From contig CABYBQ010000001.1 in the NCBI GenBank assembly GCA_902517275.1, positions 24,224-88,223 of the forward strand: 64,000 nt of DNA, given 5' to 3'. Made by a program: the position numbers and the translations under genes. The stretch's first letter is position 1, and each line of letters begins with the position of its first letter. Below the pieces are notes generated by a model. The model saw only the letters and a list, made by a program, of their open reading frames with translations, did not search any database and had not been told where the DNA came from. Of the stretch, positions 40,809-49,796 are shown piece by piece. The DNA is from an uncultured SAR116 cluster alpha proteobacterium. Its GTDB lineage: Bacteria; Pseudomonadota; Alphaproteobacteria; Puniceispirillales; Marisalimonadaceae.

Positions 40809-41840
40809 CTAGAATATTAATTGAACCTTCATACTATTTTCTTTTTCATCCATTGCAATTTTGAAACCTTGTTCGGCGTTTTGAAAAGGAATACTGTGAG
40901 TAATAAGAGGTTTAACATCAATTAGTTTCTTTTTCATCATCTTGACAGCTAATTCAAACTCCGAATGAAACCTAAATGATCCTTTAATATTTAATTCTTT
41001 TGTTGTTACAGAAACTAATGGCATAAGAACATCCCCGCCTAAACCCAGTTGTATTAAAGTACCTTTTGGTTTTAAACATTTAATAGCATCATTTATACCT
41101 GAGGCAGAGCCAGAACATTCAATTGCAAGATCAAAATAACCTTTGCCAACTTGAAATTTTTCAATTTGAGGATAGTTTTTTGAAGTATTTATTACTTTGT
41201 CTGCTCCTACTAAATTTGAGAATTTTAGTGCTTTATCTGAAATGTCAGTAACAAATATTTCTTCTGCTCCTGCACGTCTGGCCGATAAAACACTCAGCGC
41301 ACCAATAGGGCCAGATCCAATTATTAATACTTTTTTCCCCAAAACATCACCTGCTTGTTTTATTGCATGTAGACAAACTGCCAAAGGTTCTGCCATTGCC
41401 GCTTCTTCTGGTGAAAGATCGTCTGCTGGTATACATTGATAATCTTCAGCAATTAGTTTTTCCCTAAATGCTCCTTGAATATGAGGAAAGGGCATTGCAG
41501 AGCCATAAAATTTCATGTTTATGCAATGGTTCTGATTTCCTTCTAAACAGAATACACATTTGTTACATGGCCTAGAGGGTGATACTGATACGAGTTGTCC
41601 AACAGACAAGTTAGTTACTTTTGATCCTAATTTAGTAATATGGCCAGATACCTCATGTCCTAAAACCATTGGTTCTTTAAGCTTGATATGGCCGAACCCA
41701 CCATGTTTATAATAATGAAGGTCAGTTCCACATATACCCCCTGTTGCAATAGAAATTTCAACCTGATTAGAAGATAATTTTTCTAATGGATAATCGTCTA
41801 TTCTTAAGTCCATAGCCCCATGAATTTTTAATGATTTCAT
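40809..41840 (-). CDS. zinc-dependent alcohol dehydrogenase, L-idonate 5-dehydrogenase-like
   Basis: GICGTDLHYYKHGGFGHIKLKEPMVLGHEVSG, CNKCVFCLEGNQNHC, GSGPIGAL. Confidence 0.9.
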   Translation of the reverse strand: MKSLKIHGAMDLRIDDYPLEKLSSNQVEISIATGGICGTDLHYYKHGGFGHIKLKEPMVLGHEVSGHITKLGSKVTNLSVGQLVSVSPSRPCNKCVFCLEGNQNHCINMKFYGSAMPFPHIQGAFREKLIAEDYQCIPADDLSPEEAAMAEPLAVCLHAIKQAGDVLGKKVLIIGSGPIGALSVLSARRAGAEEIFVTDISDKALKFSNLVGADKVINTSKNYPQIEKFQVGKGYFDLAIECSGSASGINDAIKCLKPKGTLIQLGLGGDVLMPLVSVTTKELNIKGSFRFHSEFELAVKMMKKKLIDVKPLITHSIPFQNAEQGFKIAMDEKENSMKVQLIF

Positions 41841-41952
41841 ATCGATTACCTATATTACAAATTCAGAACTTAAAGTTAAATTTTTGAAAGATGATTAGCA
41901 ATATTTTTATTATTTATATATATTTAATCTCTATTCAATTTGGAGATAATGA

Positions 41953-42723
41953 ATGACTACTGGGATTGAATTATTCAACTTAAAAGGTAAAAGAGCTCTC
42001 ATTACGGGGTCATCTCAAGGAATAGGTTATGCTTTAGCTAAAGGCCTTGATGAAGCTGGGGCAGAAATTATTTTGAATGGAAGGAATAAAGAAAAATTAG
42101 GTAAAGCGGCAAAAGCTCTTACCCCACAAAATAATTTGTATCAATTATCTTTTGATGTTACTGACCAAAATGAGACCGATAATGTTGTTAATAAATTTGA
42201 AAGCGAAATAGGCCCAATTGAAATATTAATAAATAATGCTGGAATGCAACATCGAGCACCACTCGAAGACTTTCCACCTGATATGTTTGAACAATTATTG
42301 AGAACAAATATTTCATCAATTTTTAACGTGAGCCAAGTAGTAGCCAGGCATATGATAAAAAGGGGCTCAGGAAAAATCATAAACGTAGCAAGTGTTCAAA
42401 CATCATTGGCAAGGCCAGGAATAGCTCCTTATACAGCAACTAAAGGGGCTGTAGGAAATCTTACCAAGGGAATGGCAACTGATTGGGCAAAGTATGGTAT
42501 TCAGTGTAACGCTATTGCACCAGGATATTTTGATACTCCATTAAATGCTGCTCTTGTTGCTGACAAAGAATTCACATCTTGGTTAGAAAAAAGAACTCCT
42601 ACTGGAAGATGGGGTAAAGTTGAAGAGTTAGTGGGTGCAAGTATTTTTTTAAGTTCCAACGCATCTAGTTTTGTTAATGGTCACACACTTTATATTGATG
42701 GAGGAATTACAGCCTCGCTATAA
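41953..42723 (+). CDS. SDR family oxidoreductase, gluconate 5-dehydrogenase-like
   Basis: ALITGSSQGIGYALAKGL, NNAGMQHRAPLEDFP, YTATKGAVGNLTKGMATDWAKYGIQCNAIAPGYF. Confidence 0.9.
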   Translation: MTTGIELFNLKGKRALITGSSQGIGYALAKGLDEAGAEIILNGRNKEKLGKAAKALTPQNNLYQLSFDVTDQNETDNVVNKFESEIGPIEILINNAGMQHRAPLEDFPPDMFEQLLRTNISSIFNVSQVVARHMIKRGSGKIINVASVQTSLARPGIAPYTATKGAVGNLTKGMATDWAKYGIQCNAIAPGYFDTPLNAALVADKEFTSWLEKRTPTGRWGKVEELVGASIFLSSNASSFVNGHTLYIDGGITASL

Positions 42724-42882
42724 CTTATTTGTTATTTTAATATAACAAAAAATTAATAGATTAGTATCTGAAATAGTATTTTTAAAATATTAAATGTTAG
42801 AGGAAAAATCTCATAGATAATTTTTTAGAAATAAAAATCATAAAGATAAAAAAGTATCTTTTTAAAACTGTTTTATAAAATC

Positions 42883-44052
42883 CTATTTCAAAAGAATAGT
42901 TTCAGCTAAATTTGCCCAATATTCAGCGCCAATTGGTAATAGTTCGTCATTGAAATCATAGTATGGGCTGTGAAGTTTTTCTGCATCCTCACCTGCTCCT
43001 AGCCAAATGTAAGCTCCAGGTTTCTCTTTAAGCATATACGAAAAATCTTCAGAACCCATAGTTGGAGTTTCTTTAACATTGATCAAAGCTTCACCAAAAG
43101 TATTTTTAAAAATTTCTGATGCTAATTTTGCACTTTTTTTGTCGTTTATTGTTGATGGATATCCTGGCCTAATTTCAATGTTAACTTTGCAGTTAGAAAT
43201 TGCGCATGCGTTTAATGCAACTTTCTTAATCTTCTTTAGCATGTCATCTCTTATGATTGTATTGGTTGACCTCAGGGTTCCTCCAATTGTTACTGTATCG
43301 GGTATTACATTAAAAGCTGACCCACCTTCAATTTTAGTAAGTGATAAAACAGCATTTTTAAATGGATCTAATTGTCTTGAAATTAAACTTTGAAGAGCTG
43401 TAATAGTTAAACCGGCGGCTACCATTGGATCATTAGAATATTGAGGCTGTGCTGCATGCCCTCCTTTTCCTTCAATTGTAAAAATAATTATATCTCCCCC
43501 AGCCATTGCAAAACCCTCATGAATGACAGCTTGGCCTAGAGGTATTCCTGGCCAATTATGTATTCCCCAGACAGTGTCAATCTTAAATTTTTTAAAAAGA
43601 CCATCATTAATCATTGCCTTTGCACCTGCGTTGCCACCTTCTTCTGCTGGCTGAAAAATACAATAAACTGTTCCATGAAAATTTCGTGTTTCTGCTAGGT
43701 ATTTTGCTGCACCCAATAACATTGTTGAATGACCATCATGACCGCACGCATGCATAGATCCTTCATTTTTTGATGCATAGGGTAAATTAGTCTTTTCTGT
43801 CATAGGAAGAGCATCCATATCAGCTCTTATTCCTATTGCCTTTTTTAAATTACTATTTTTACCTCTTATAATTCCAACAATACCAGTCTTACCAATACCC
43901 TGATGCACTTCTATGCCAAATTCATTTAGCTTCTTTGAGATAAAGTCAGAGGTATCTTTTTCTTGGTACGCCACTTCAGGTTTTTCGTGGATACTATGTC
44001 GCCATTCAATCATTGTGGGAGTTATTTGTTTAATTTTTTGCTTGATATTCAT
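42883..44052 (-). CDS. M20D family amidohydrolase (hippurate hydrolase/N-acyl-amino acid deacylase type)
   Basis: WRHSIHEKPEVAYQE, HACGHDGHSTMLLGAAKYLAE, QPAEEGGNAGAKAMI, MGSEDFSYM. Confidence 0.94.
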   Translation of the reverse strand: MNIKQKIKQITPTMIEWRHSIHEKPEVAYQEKDTSDFISKKLNEFGIEVHQGIGKTGIVGIIRGKNSNLKKAIGIRADMDALPMTEKTNLPYASKNEGSMHACGHDGHSTMLLGAAKYLAETRNFHGTVYCIFQPAEEGGNAGAKAMINDGLFKKFKIDTVWGIHNWPGIPLGQAVIHEGFAMAGGDIIIFTIEGKGGHAAQPQYSNDPMVAAGLTITALQSLISRQLDPFKNAVLSLTKIEGGSAFNVIPDTVTIGGTLRSTNTIIRDDMLKKIKKVALNACAISNCKVNIEIRPGYPSTINDKKSAKLASEIFKNTFGEALINVKETPTMGSEDFSYMLKEKPGAYIWLGAGEDAEKLHSPYYDFNDELLPIGAEYWANLAETILLK

Positions 44053-44101
44053 TTTTTATACACTCAATAATTAGGTATTATTTTAAAATTTGGAGCTTCA
44101 A

Positions 44102-44968
44102 ATGTTTGATAATATCCTAAACGTCGAAGGAGATGAAGGTCAATCTATTCCTTTAATAATTGATTCTCCTCATAGTGGCACTGAATATCCATTAGATTTC
44201 AATCATCAAGCAGAACTTTCAAAACTAAGACAAGCTGAAGATACTCATGTTAATGAGCTATATGAATATGTTTCATCTATTGGTGGAGTTTTTATAGAAG
44301 CTAAATTTCCAAGGTCATATATTGATCCTAATAGATCAGAAACCGATTTCATATTTGAAGATTTAAATGAAAAAAATAACAGTATTAGCGAAATAAAATT
44401 TAATCCCACTATTAAAAGTGAACTTGGCATTGGTTTAGTTTGGATAAAAATTCCTCCAAATGGAGAGCCAATGTATAAAGATAAAATTACACTAAAACAA
44501 TTAATGGATAGAGTTAATATATATCATAGACCATATCATAAAATACTTAAACACACACTAAACGAAACTTATAAAAATTATGGTAAGTTTTACCATGTAA
44601 ATGCTCACTCCATGCAAAATCAAGCTACAGCAATGTCAGATCAATCACAGGGCACAACAAGACCAGACTTTGTAATAGGAGATAGAGAAGGAACATCTTG
44701 TCATAGAAGGTTTACAGACCTAATTGTAGATTTTTTGAGGGGTTTAAACTACTCTGTAGATATCAATTATCCATATAAAGGTATGGAGCTTGTAAAAGCA
44801 TACAGTGATCCTTTGCAAAATAAGAATTCAGTTCAAATTGAGGTAAATAGAAAATTATATATGAATGAAGAAACAAGAAAAAAAACAGACAACTTCAAAA
44901 TTTTAAAAAAAGATTTAGAAAAACTAATTAATAAAATAAAAAAAGAAATTGATGAGGGTTACTTATGA
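44102..44968 (+). CDS. N-formylglutamate amidohydrolase family protein (ORF track start TTG 44090)
   Basis: PLIIDSPHSGTEYP, AEDTHVNELYEY, FPRSYIDPNRSETD, IEVNRKLYMNE. Confidence 0.92.
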   Translation: MFDNILNVEGDEGQSIPLIIDSPHSGTEYPLDFNHQAELSKLRQAEDTHVNELYEYVSSIGGVFIEAKFPRSYIDPNRSETDFIFEDLNEKNNSISEIKFNPTIKSELGIGLVWIKIPPNGEPMYKDKITLKQLMDRVNIYHRPYHKILKHTLNETYKNYGKFYHVNAHSMQNQATAMSDQSQGTTRPDFVIGDREGTSCHRRFTDLIVDFLRGLNYSVDINYPYKGMELVKAYSDPLQNKNSVQIEVNRKLYMNEETRKKTDNFKILKKDLEKLINKIKKEIDEGYL

Positions 44969-46860
44969 ATGAGTCAGGTTTACAAAGTAAAAAAAATAAC
45001 TCCTTACCTGTAATAGAAGTAAAAGATCTTAGAGTTCATTTTAATTTAAAAGATCAAGTGGTTAAAGCTGTTGATGGAGTATCATTCGATATCAAAAAAG
45101 GAGAAACAATTGCTATTGTTGGCGAATCTGGTTCAGGTAAATCTGTCACTGCATTATCACTAATGAGACTTGTTGATTTTTCAGGTGGAAACATAATTTC
45201 AGGAGAAATTAATCTAGAAACTAAAAATAAAATAAATCTAGATTTAGCTCAACAGAGCCAAGATGTAATGAAAGATATTAGAGGTAACGATATTTCTATG
45301 ATTTTTCAAGAACCCATGACATCGTTAAATCCAGTATTCACAATACGAATGCAAATGACAGAAACAATTTTAAAGCATCAGGGAAAAACTAGGGCGGAAG
45401 CTCTAGAAATAGCATTAGAAATGTTGAAGTTAGTTAGAATACCTGAACCTGAAAAGAGATTAAACCAATATCCGCATGAGCTCTCAGGGGGTATGAGACA
45501 AAGAGTCATGATAGCTATGGCATTAAGTTGTAAACCTTCTTTACTAATTGCTGATGAACCCACAACTGCGCTTGATGTTACAATACAGGCTCAAATACTA
45601 GATTTAATTAAATTGTTACAACGTGATATAGGAATGTCGGTAATTTTTATTACTCATGATATGGGAGTGGTTGCAGAAATTGCTGATAGGGTTGTTGTAA
45701 TGTTTGCTGGAAAAAAAGTTGAAGAAGGATCTGCTTTAGAAATCTTCAATAATCCACAACATCCTTATACAAAATCATTGCTTGCAGCCGTTCCAAAATT
45801 AGGAAGTATGAAAGGTAAGTTACTACCCGCAAAATTTATGAATGTAGATATAAATTCATCAGACAATCAGCAATTAAAAACAACAACTCAAAATAAAATA
45901 ATTGAAATAAAAGATACTGTAAATCGAGTTTCCAATCCGTTACTTCAGGTTAGAGGATTAACAACAAGGTTTTCTATAAAACAGGATTTTGGAACAAAAA
46001 AAGGTAATATTCATGCTGTTGAAAATATTGATCTTAGTTTGCAACCTGGAGAAACTTTCGGGCTGGTTGGTGAAAGTGGATGTGGAAAATCTACAACTGG
46101 AAGAAGTATTATAGGTTTAACATCACCAACAAGAGGGAGTGTTGTTTTTGAGGGGGTAGAATTAACCAACTTAAATAATAAAGAGATGATTCAATATAGA
46201 AAACAAATGCAAATGATATTTCAAGATCCTTTTGCATCTTTGAATCCTCGTATGACAGTTGGACAGATAATAGCTGAACCTATTTTAGTACATGGATTAG
46301 ATGAAAAATTAGGATCAACTGAGAAAGTTATGCAATTGTTAAATCGTGTAGGATTGAACGAACAATATGCCTTGAGATTTCCACACGAACTTTCGGGGGG
46401 GCAGAGGCAGAGAATTGGGATTGCAAGAGCACTTGCTTTAGAACCAAAATTAATTATTGCTGATGAAGCTGTTTCCGCCCTAGATGTCTCAATTCAAGCA
46501 CAAGTAGTTAACTTAATGATGGAACTTCAAGAAGAATTTGGCCTGTCTTACCTCTTTATAAGTCATGATATGGCAGTAGTTGAAAGAGTTAGTCATAGAA
46601 TAGGTGTAATGTATCTAGGTGAGATAGTTGAAATTGGACTAAGAAGTGAAATTTTTGAAAATCCACAACACCCATATACAAAAAAGTTAATGGCTGCAGT
46701 GCCAATAGCAGATCCCAGTAAAAGAAAAACAAAGTTAAATTTGATGAGTGACGAAATTCCTAGTCTTTTAAAACCACACGGTTATGAGCCTGAAAAAATA
46801 GAAATGGTAAAATTGAGTGAAGAGCATTTTGTTAAACCGTTTGAAGGAATGATTAATTAA
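44965..46860 (+). CDS. dipeptide/oligopeptide ABC transporter, fused dual ATPase
   Basis: Two Walker A (GESGSGKS, GESGCGKS) and two signature motifs (LSGGMRQR, LSGGQRQR). Confidence 0.96.
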   Translation: MNESGLQSKKNNSLPVIEVKDLRVHFNLKDQVVKAVDGVSFDIKKGETIAIVGESGSGKSVTALSLMRLVDFSGGNIISGEINLETKNKINLDLAQQSQDVMKDIRGNDISMIFQEPMTSLNPVFTIRMQMTETILKHQGKTRAEALEIALEMLKLVRIPEPEKRLNQYPHELSGGMRQRVMIAMALSCKPSLLIADEPTTALDVTIQAQILDLIKLLQRDIGMSVIFITHDMGVVAEIADRVVVMFAGKKVEEGSALEIFNNPQHPYTKSLLAAVPKLGSMKGKLLPAKFMNVDINSSDNQQLKTTTQNKIIEIKDTVNRVSNPLLQVRGLTTRFSIKQDFGTKKGNIHAVENIDLSLQPGETFGLVGESGCGKSTTGRSIIGLTSPTRGSVVFEGVELTNLNNKEMIQYRKQMQMIFQDPFASLNPRMTVGQIIAEPILVHGLDEKLGSTEKVMQLLNRVGLNEQYALRFPHELSGGQRQRIGIARALALEPKLIIADEAVSALDVSIQAQVVNLMMELQEEFGLSYLFISHDMAVVERVSHRIGVMYLGEIVEIGLRSEIFENPQHPYTKKLMAAVPIADPSKRKTKLNLMSDEIPSLLKPHGYEPEKIEMVKLSEEHFVKPFEGMIN

Positions 46861-46884
46861 CAATGTAATTTAGAGATAATAATT

Positions 46885-47868
46885 ATGAATGACCCAAGAC
46901 TAGATTATGCTAATGAGTTCCCGGTAGAATTAACTGCTCCTGACATATCAAGTTATAAAAAATCTAATACAGGAGTAGATTATATATTATCACTTGATAG
47001 CGGTATGAGTGGTCCTCATGTTTTTATTTCTTCAATAGTACATGGGAATGAGCCTTGTGGAGCTATTGCTTTAGATTGGTTTTTAAAAAATAATTTTAGA
47101 CCTAAATCAGGTAAATTAACTCTAGGTTTCATGAATGTTGAAGCTTATTTTGCTTTTGATCCCAAAAATCCAAATAGAACTAGATGGGTTGATGAAGATT
47201 TTAACAGATTATGGGCAGATGGTGTCTTGGAAGATACTACCAGAAAAAAGACTAGTGAATTTTTTAGAGCTAATGAAGTCAAGAGCATAATATCACAAGC
47301 TGATTATTTATTAGATATTCATTCAATGCAAAAACCATGTGTTCCACTTATGATGGCGGGTACATTAGAAAAAGGCATTAACTTTGCTAAATCTGTTGGA
47401 ATGAGCATGCCCATTATTTCTGACACAGGCCATAAAGAGGGTATGAGAATGAGAGATTACTTGGACTTCTCAAGAAAAGAGAGTAATAAAAATGCACTCC
47501 TAGTTGAATGTGGTCAACATTGGGAAAAACTGTCTGAAAGAATAGCAATTGAAACTCTTATAAGATTTCTTAGAAGCACAAGCACTATGGATAAAAAATT
47601 TGGTGAAGAGTTTCTAAATGAACTAAAGCCTAAAAAATTTCAAAAAGAGGTTTATCGGGTAGGAGAAATTATCACTATAAAGACAGATAAATTTAAATTT
47701 TCCAGTGACTGGCAAGGCTTTGAAGTTCTAAAAAAAGGGACTGTTATTGGTAAAGATGACCAGGAATTTGTTTATGCCCCATATGACGAAACAATTTTAA
47801 TAATGCCTACTAAAAGGTTATTCAAAGGTAAAACGGCTGTTAGGCTAGCATACAGAATTGAAGATTAA
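46885..47868 (+). CDS. succinylglutamate desuccinylase/aspartoacylase family protein
   Basis: SSIVHGNEPCGAIA (HxxE), FNRLWADG, YLLDIHSMQKP. Confidence 0.9.
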   Translation: MNDPRLDYANEFPVELTAPDISSYKKSNTGVDYILSLDSGMSGPHVFISSIVHGNEPCGAIALDWFLKNNFRPKSGKLTLGFMNVEAYFAFDPKNPNRTRWVDEDFNRLWADGVLEDTTRKKTSEFFRANEVKSIISQADYLLDIHSMQKPCVPLMMAGTLEKGINFAKSVGMSMPIISDTGHKEGMRMRDYLDFSRKESNKNALLVECGQHWEKLSERIAIETLIRFLRSTSTMDKKFGEEFLNELKPKKFQKEVYRVGEIITIKTDKFKFSSDWQGFEVLKKGTVIGKDDQEFVYAPYDETILIMPTKRLFKGKTAVRLAYRIED

Positions 47869-47883
47869 GCAATTATTTATTTT

Positions 47884-48762
47884 TTAATGAAGTCGAGGAT
47901 TAAACATATCTCTTAAATGGTCTCCAACTAAGTTTATGGAAGCAACTGTAATGAGTAGCGCCACACCGGGAAAGATGCTAATCCAATAATCACCGCTATA
48001 CATATATTCAAATCCATTGCCAATAAGAAGACCTAAAGAAGGCTCTGTAATAGGTAATCCGAGACCAAGAAAACTTAGCGTTGCTTCCAATGAAATAGCA
48101 TGAGCTGTTTGAAGAGTACCAACAACAATTAGCGGTGCCATACAATTTGGTAGAATATGTTTAAACATGATCCTGGTATTACTAAAAGCCAAACATCTCG
48201 CTGCATCAACATATTCTTTATTTAACTCTACTAAAGCACTTGAACGAGCAGTTCTTGCATAATAGGCCCATTGGACTAAAATTAATGCAATAATAGTTTT
48301 TTCAACTCCTTTTCCAAAAGCAGCTAAAATTATCAGAGCAACTAAAATTGATGGAAAACTTAGTTGAATATCAACTATCCTCATAACTACAGATTCGTAT
48401 TTTCCTCCAAAAAAAGCTGCTGAAATTCCAAAAAAAGATCCAATAATTAGAGCAAAAATGCCTGAAAGCACACCAACGCCTAGACTAACACGTAAACCAT
48501 AAAATATAGCAGAAACCATATCTCTTCCAGCTCCGTCGGTGCCAAGTAAAAAATAATTCCCAGAAAAATCTTCCGAAAAAGGGGCTAGCCTACTGTTCAT
48601 TATACTTACAGTATTTAGATCATATGGGTCAGTTGGTGAAACTAAAGGTGCAAAAACAGCAACAAATAAAATTAACATAAAAACTATTAAAGATACTACA
48701 GCAACTTTATTGGATGAAAAATCTTTCCAAAACTCTTTGATTTTTTTTATTTTGGGGTTCAT
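47884..48762 (-). CDS. peptide ABC transporter permease (DppC type)
   Basis: LLGTDGAGRDMVSAIFYGLRVSLGVG, EYVDAARCLAFSNTRIMFKHILPNCMAPL. Confidence 0.95.
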   Translation of the reverse strand: MNPKIKKIKEFWKDFSSNKVAVVSLIVFMLILFVAVFAPLVSPTDPYDLNTVSIMNSRLAPFSEDFSGNYFLLGTDGAGRDMVSAIFYGLRVSLGVGVLSGIFALIIGSFFGISAAFFGGKYESVVMRIVDIQLSFPSILVALIILAAFGKGVEKTIIALILVQWAYYARTARSSALVELNKEYVDAARCLAFSNTRIMFKHILPNCMAPLIVVGTLQTAHAISLEATLSFLGLGLPITEPSLGLLIGNGFEYMYSGDYWISIFPGVALLITVASINLVGDHLRDMFNPRLH

Positions 48763-49736
48763 TGACTGTCACCTTTAATTCTCACTCTAGGGTCTAAAAA
48801 TGTATAAAGAATATCGACAATAAGGTTTAAAAAAACAAAAAATGTTACAATGATCATCAGATAAGCGACAATAACTGGTCTATCAAGATTATAAATTGAG
48901 TCAATGATTAGTTTACCCATTCCAGGCCACGCAAATACTGTTTCAGTTACAGTTGAAAATGCGATTAGTGATCCAAATTCAAGTCCAACAACTGTTACAA
49001 TGGGAATTAGAATGTTCTTTAGTATATGTACTAAAACTATTCTTTTTTCAGACAAACCTTTTGATCGAGCAAAAGTAATATAATCTTGAAGAATTATTTC
49101 TCTTGTTCCAGCTCTAGTTAAGCGGATCACCGATGAAATTTTAAATAATGCTAAATTCAAAGCAGGTAGAAAAACGTGTGATAGCCCATTTAAGGTAAAT
49201 AAAGAGCTATTAATCCCTAAAAATGTACCAATCTCACCTCTTCCAGTTGATGGTAACCATCCAAGATGGACTGCAAAAATCATAATAAAGATAATACCTA
49301 CCCAAAATGTTGGCATTGAAAAACCTAAAATTGAACCACCCATTATTATTTTGCTAGTTTTACTCTCTGGCTTGTAGCCTGCATAAATACCAAGAGGTAT
49401 TGCTATGACAAGTGAAATAAAAAGAGAAAATAATGCTAACTCTAGTGTCGCCGGCATTCTTTGAATAATCAGTTTTAATGCTGGTTCACCAAAAATAAAT
49501 GAATCTCCAAGATCCCCTTTAAAAGCATTTACTAAGAAATACCAATATTGTTCTGTAACAGGTCTATCTAATCCTAACTCTCTTATAACTCTTTCTACTT
49601 CGGCTTGATCAGCTTCGGGGTTAATCAGCATTTCAACTGGATCCCCTACTAGATTAACCCCTCCAAATACCAAGAGTGACATTATAAATAATACGAGCAC
49701 ACTCTGGGCTAATCTTGTAAATATAAATGGGGTCAT
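48759..49736 (-). CDS. peptide ABC transporter permease (DppB type)
   Basis: ELGLDRPVTEQYWYFL, RMPATLELALFSL, DYITFARSKGLSEKRIVLVHILKN, VFAWPGMGKL. Confidence 0.95.
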   Translation of the reverse strand: MTPFIFTRLAQSVLVLFIMSLLVFGGVNLVGDPVEMLINPEADQAEVERVIRELGLDRPVTEQYWYFLVNAFKGDLGDSFIFGEPALKLIIQRMPATLELALFSLFISLVIAIPLGIYAGYKPESKTSKIIMGGSILGFSMPTFWVGIIFIMIFAVHLGWLPSTGRGEIGTFLGINSSLFTLNGLSHVFLPALNLALFKISSVIRLTRAGTREIILQDYITFARSKGLSEKRIVLVHILKNILIPIVTVVGLEFGSLIAFSTVTETVFAWPGMGKLIIDSIYNLDRPVIVAYLMIIVTFFVFLNLIVDILYTFLDPRVRIKGDSQ

Positions 49737-49752
49737 GTTTTCATCATTAAAT

Positions 49753-49784
49753 TAAAAAAAACCAGAGCATAACTGCTCTGGTTT
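49753..49784 (-). terminator. intrinsic terminator/hairpin between the ABC binding protein and permease genes
   Basis: AACCAGAGCA-gtta-TGCTCTGGTT then T-run on the minus strand. Confidence 0.85.
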
Positions 49785-49796
49785 AAATTGTTCTAA

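Noticed and set aside
42724-42760. TTGTTAT/ATAACAA hairpin after the gluconate-dehydrogenase-like SDR gene
   Set aside because: Weak all-AT stem without a downstream U-run; not called a terminator.
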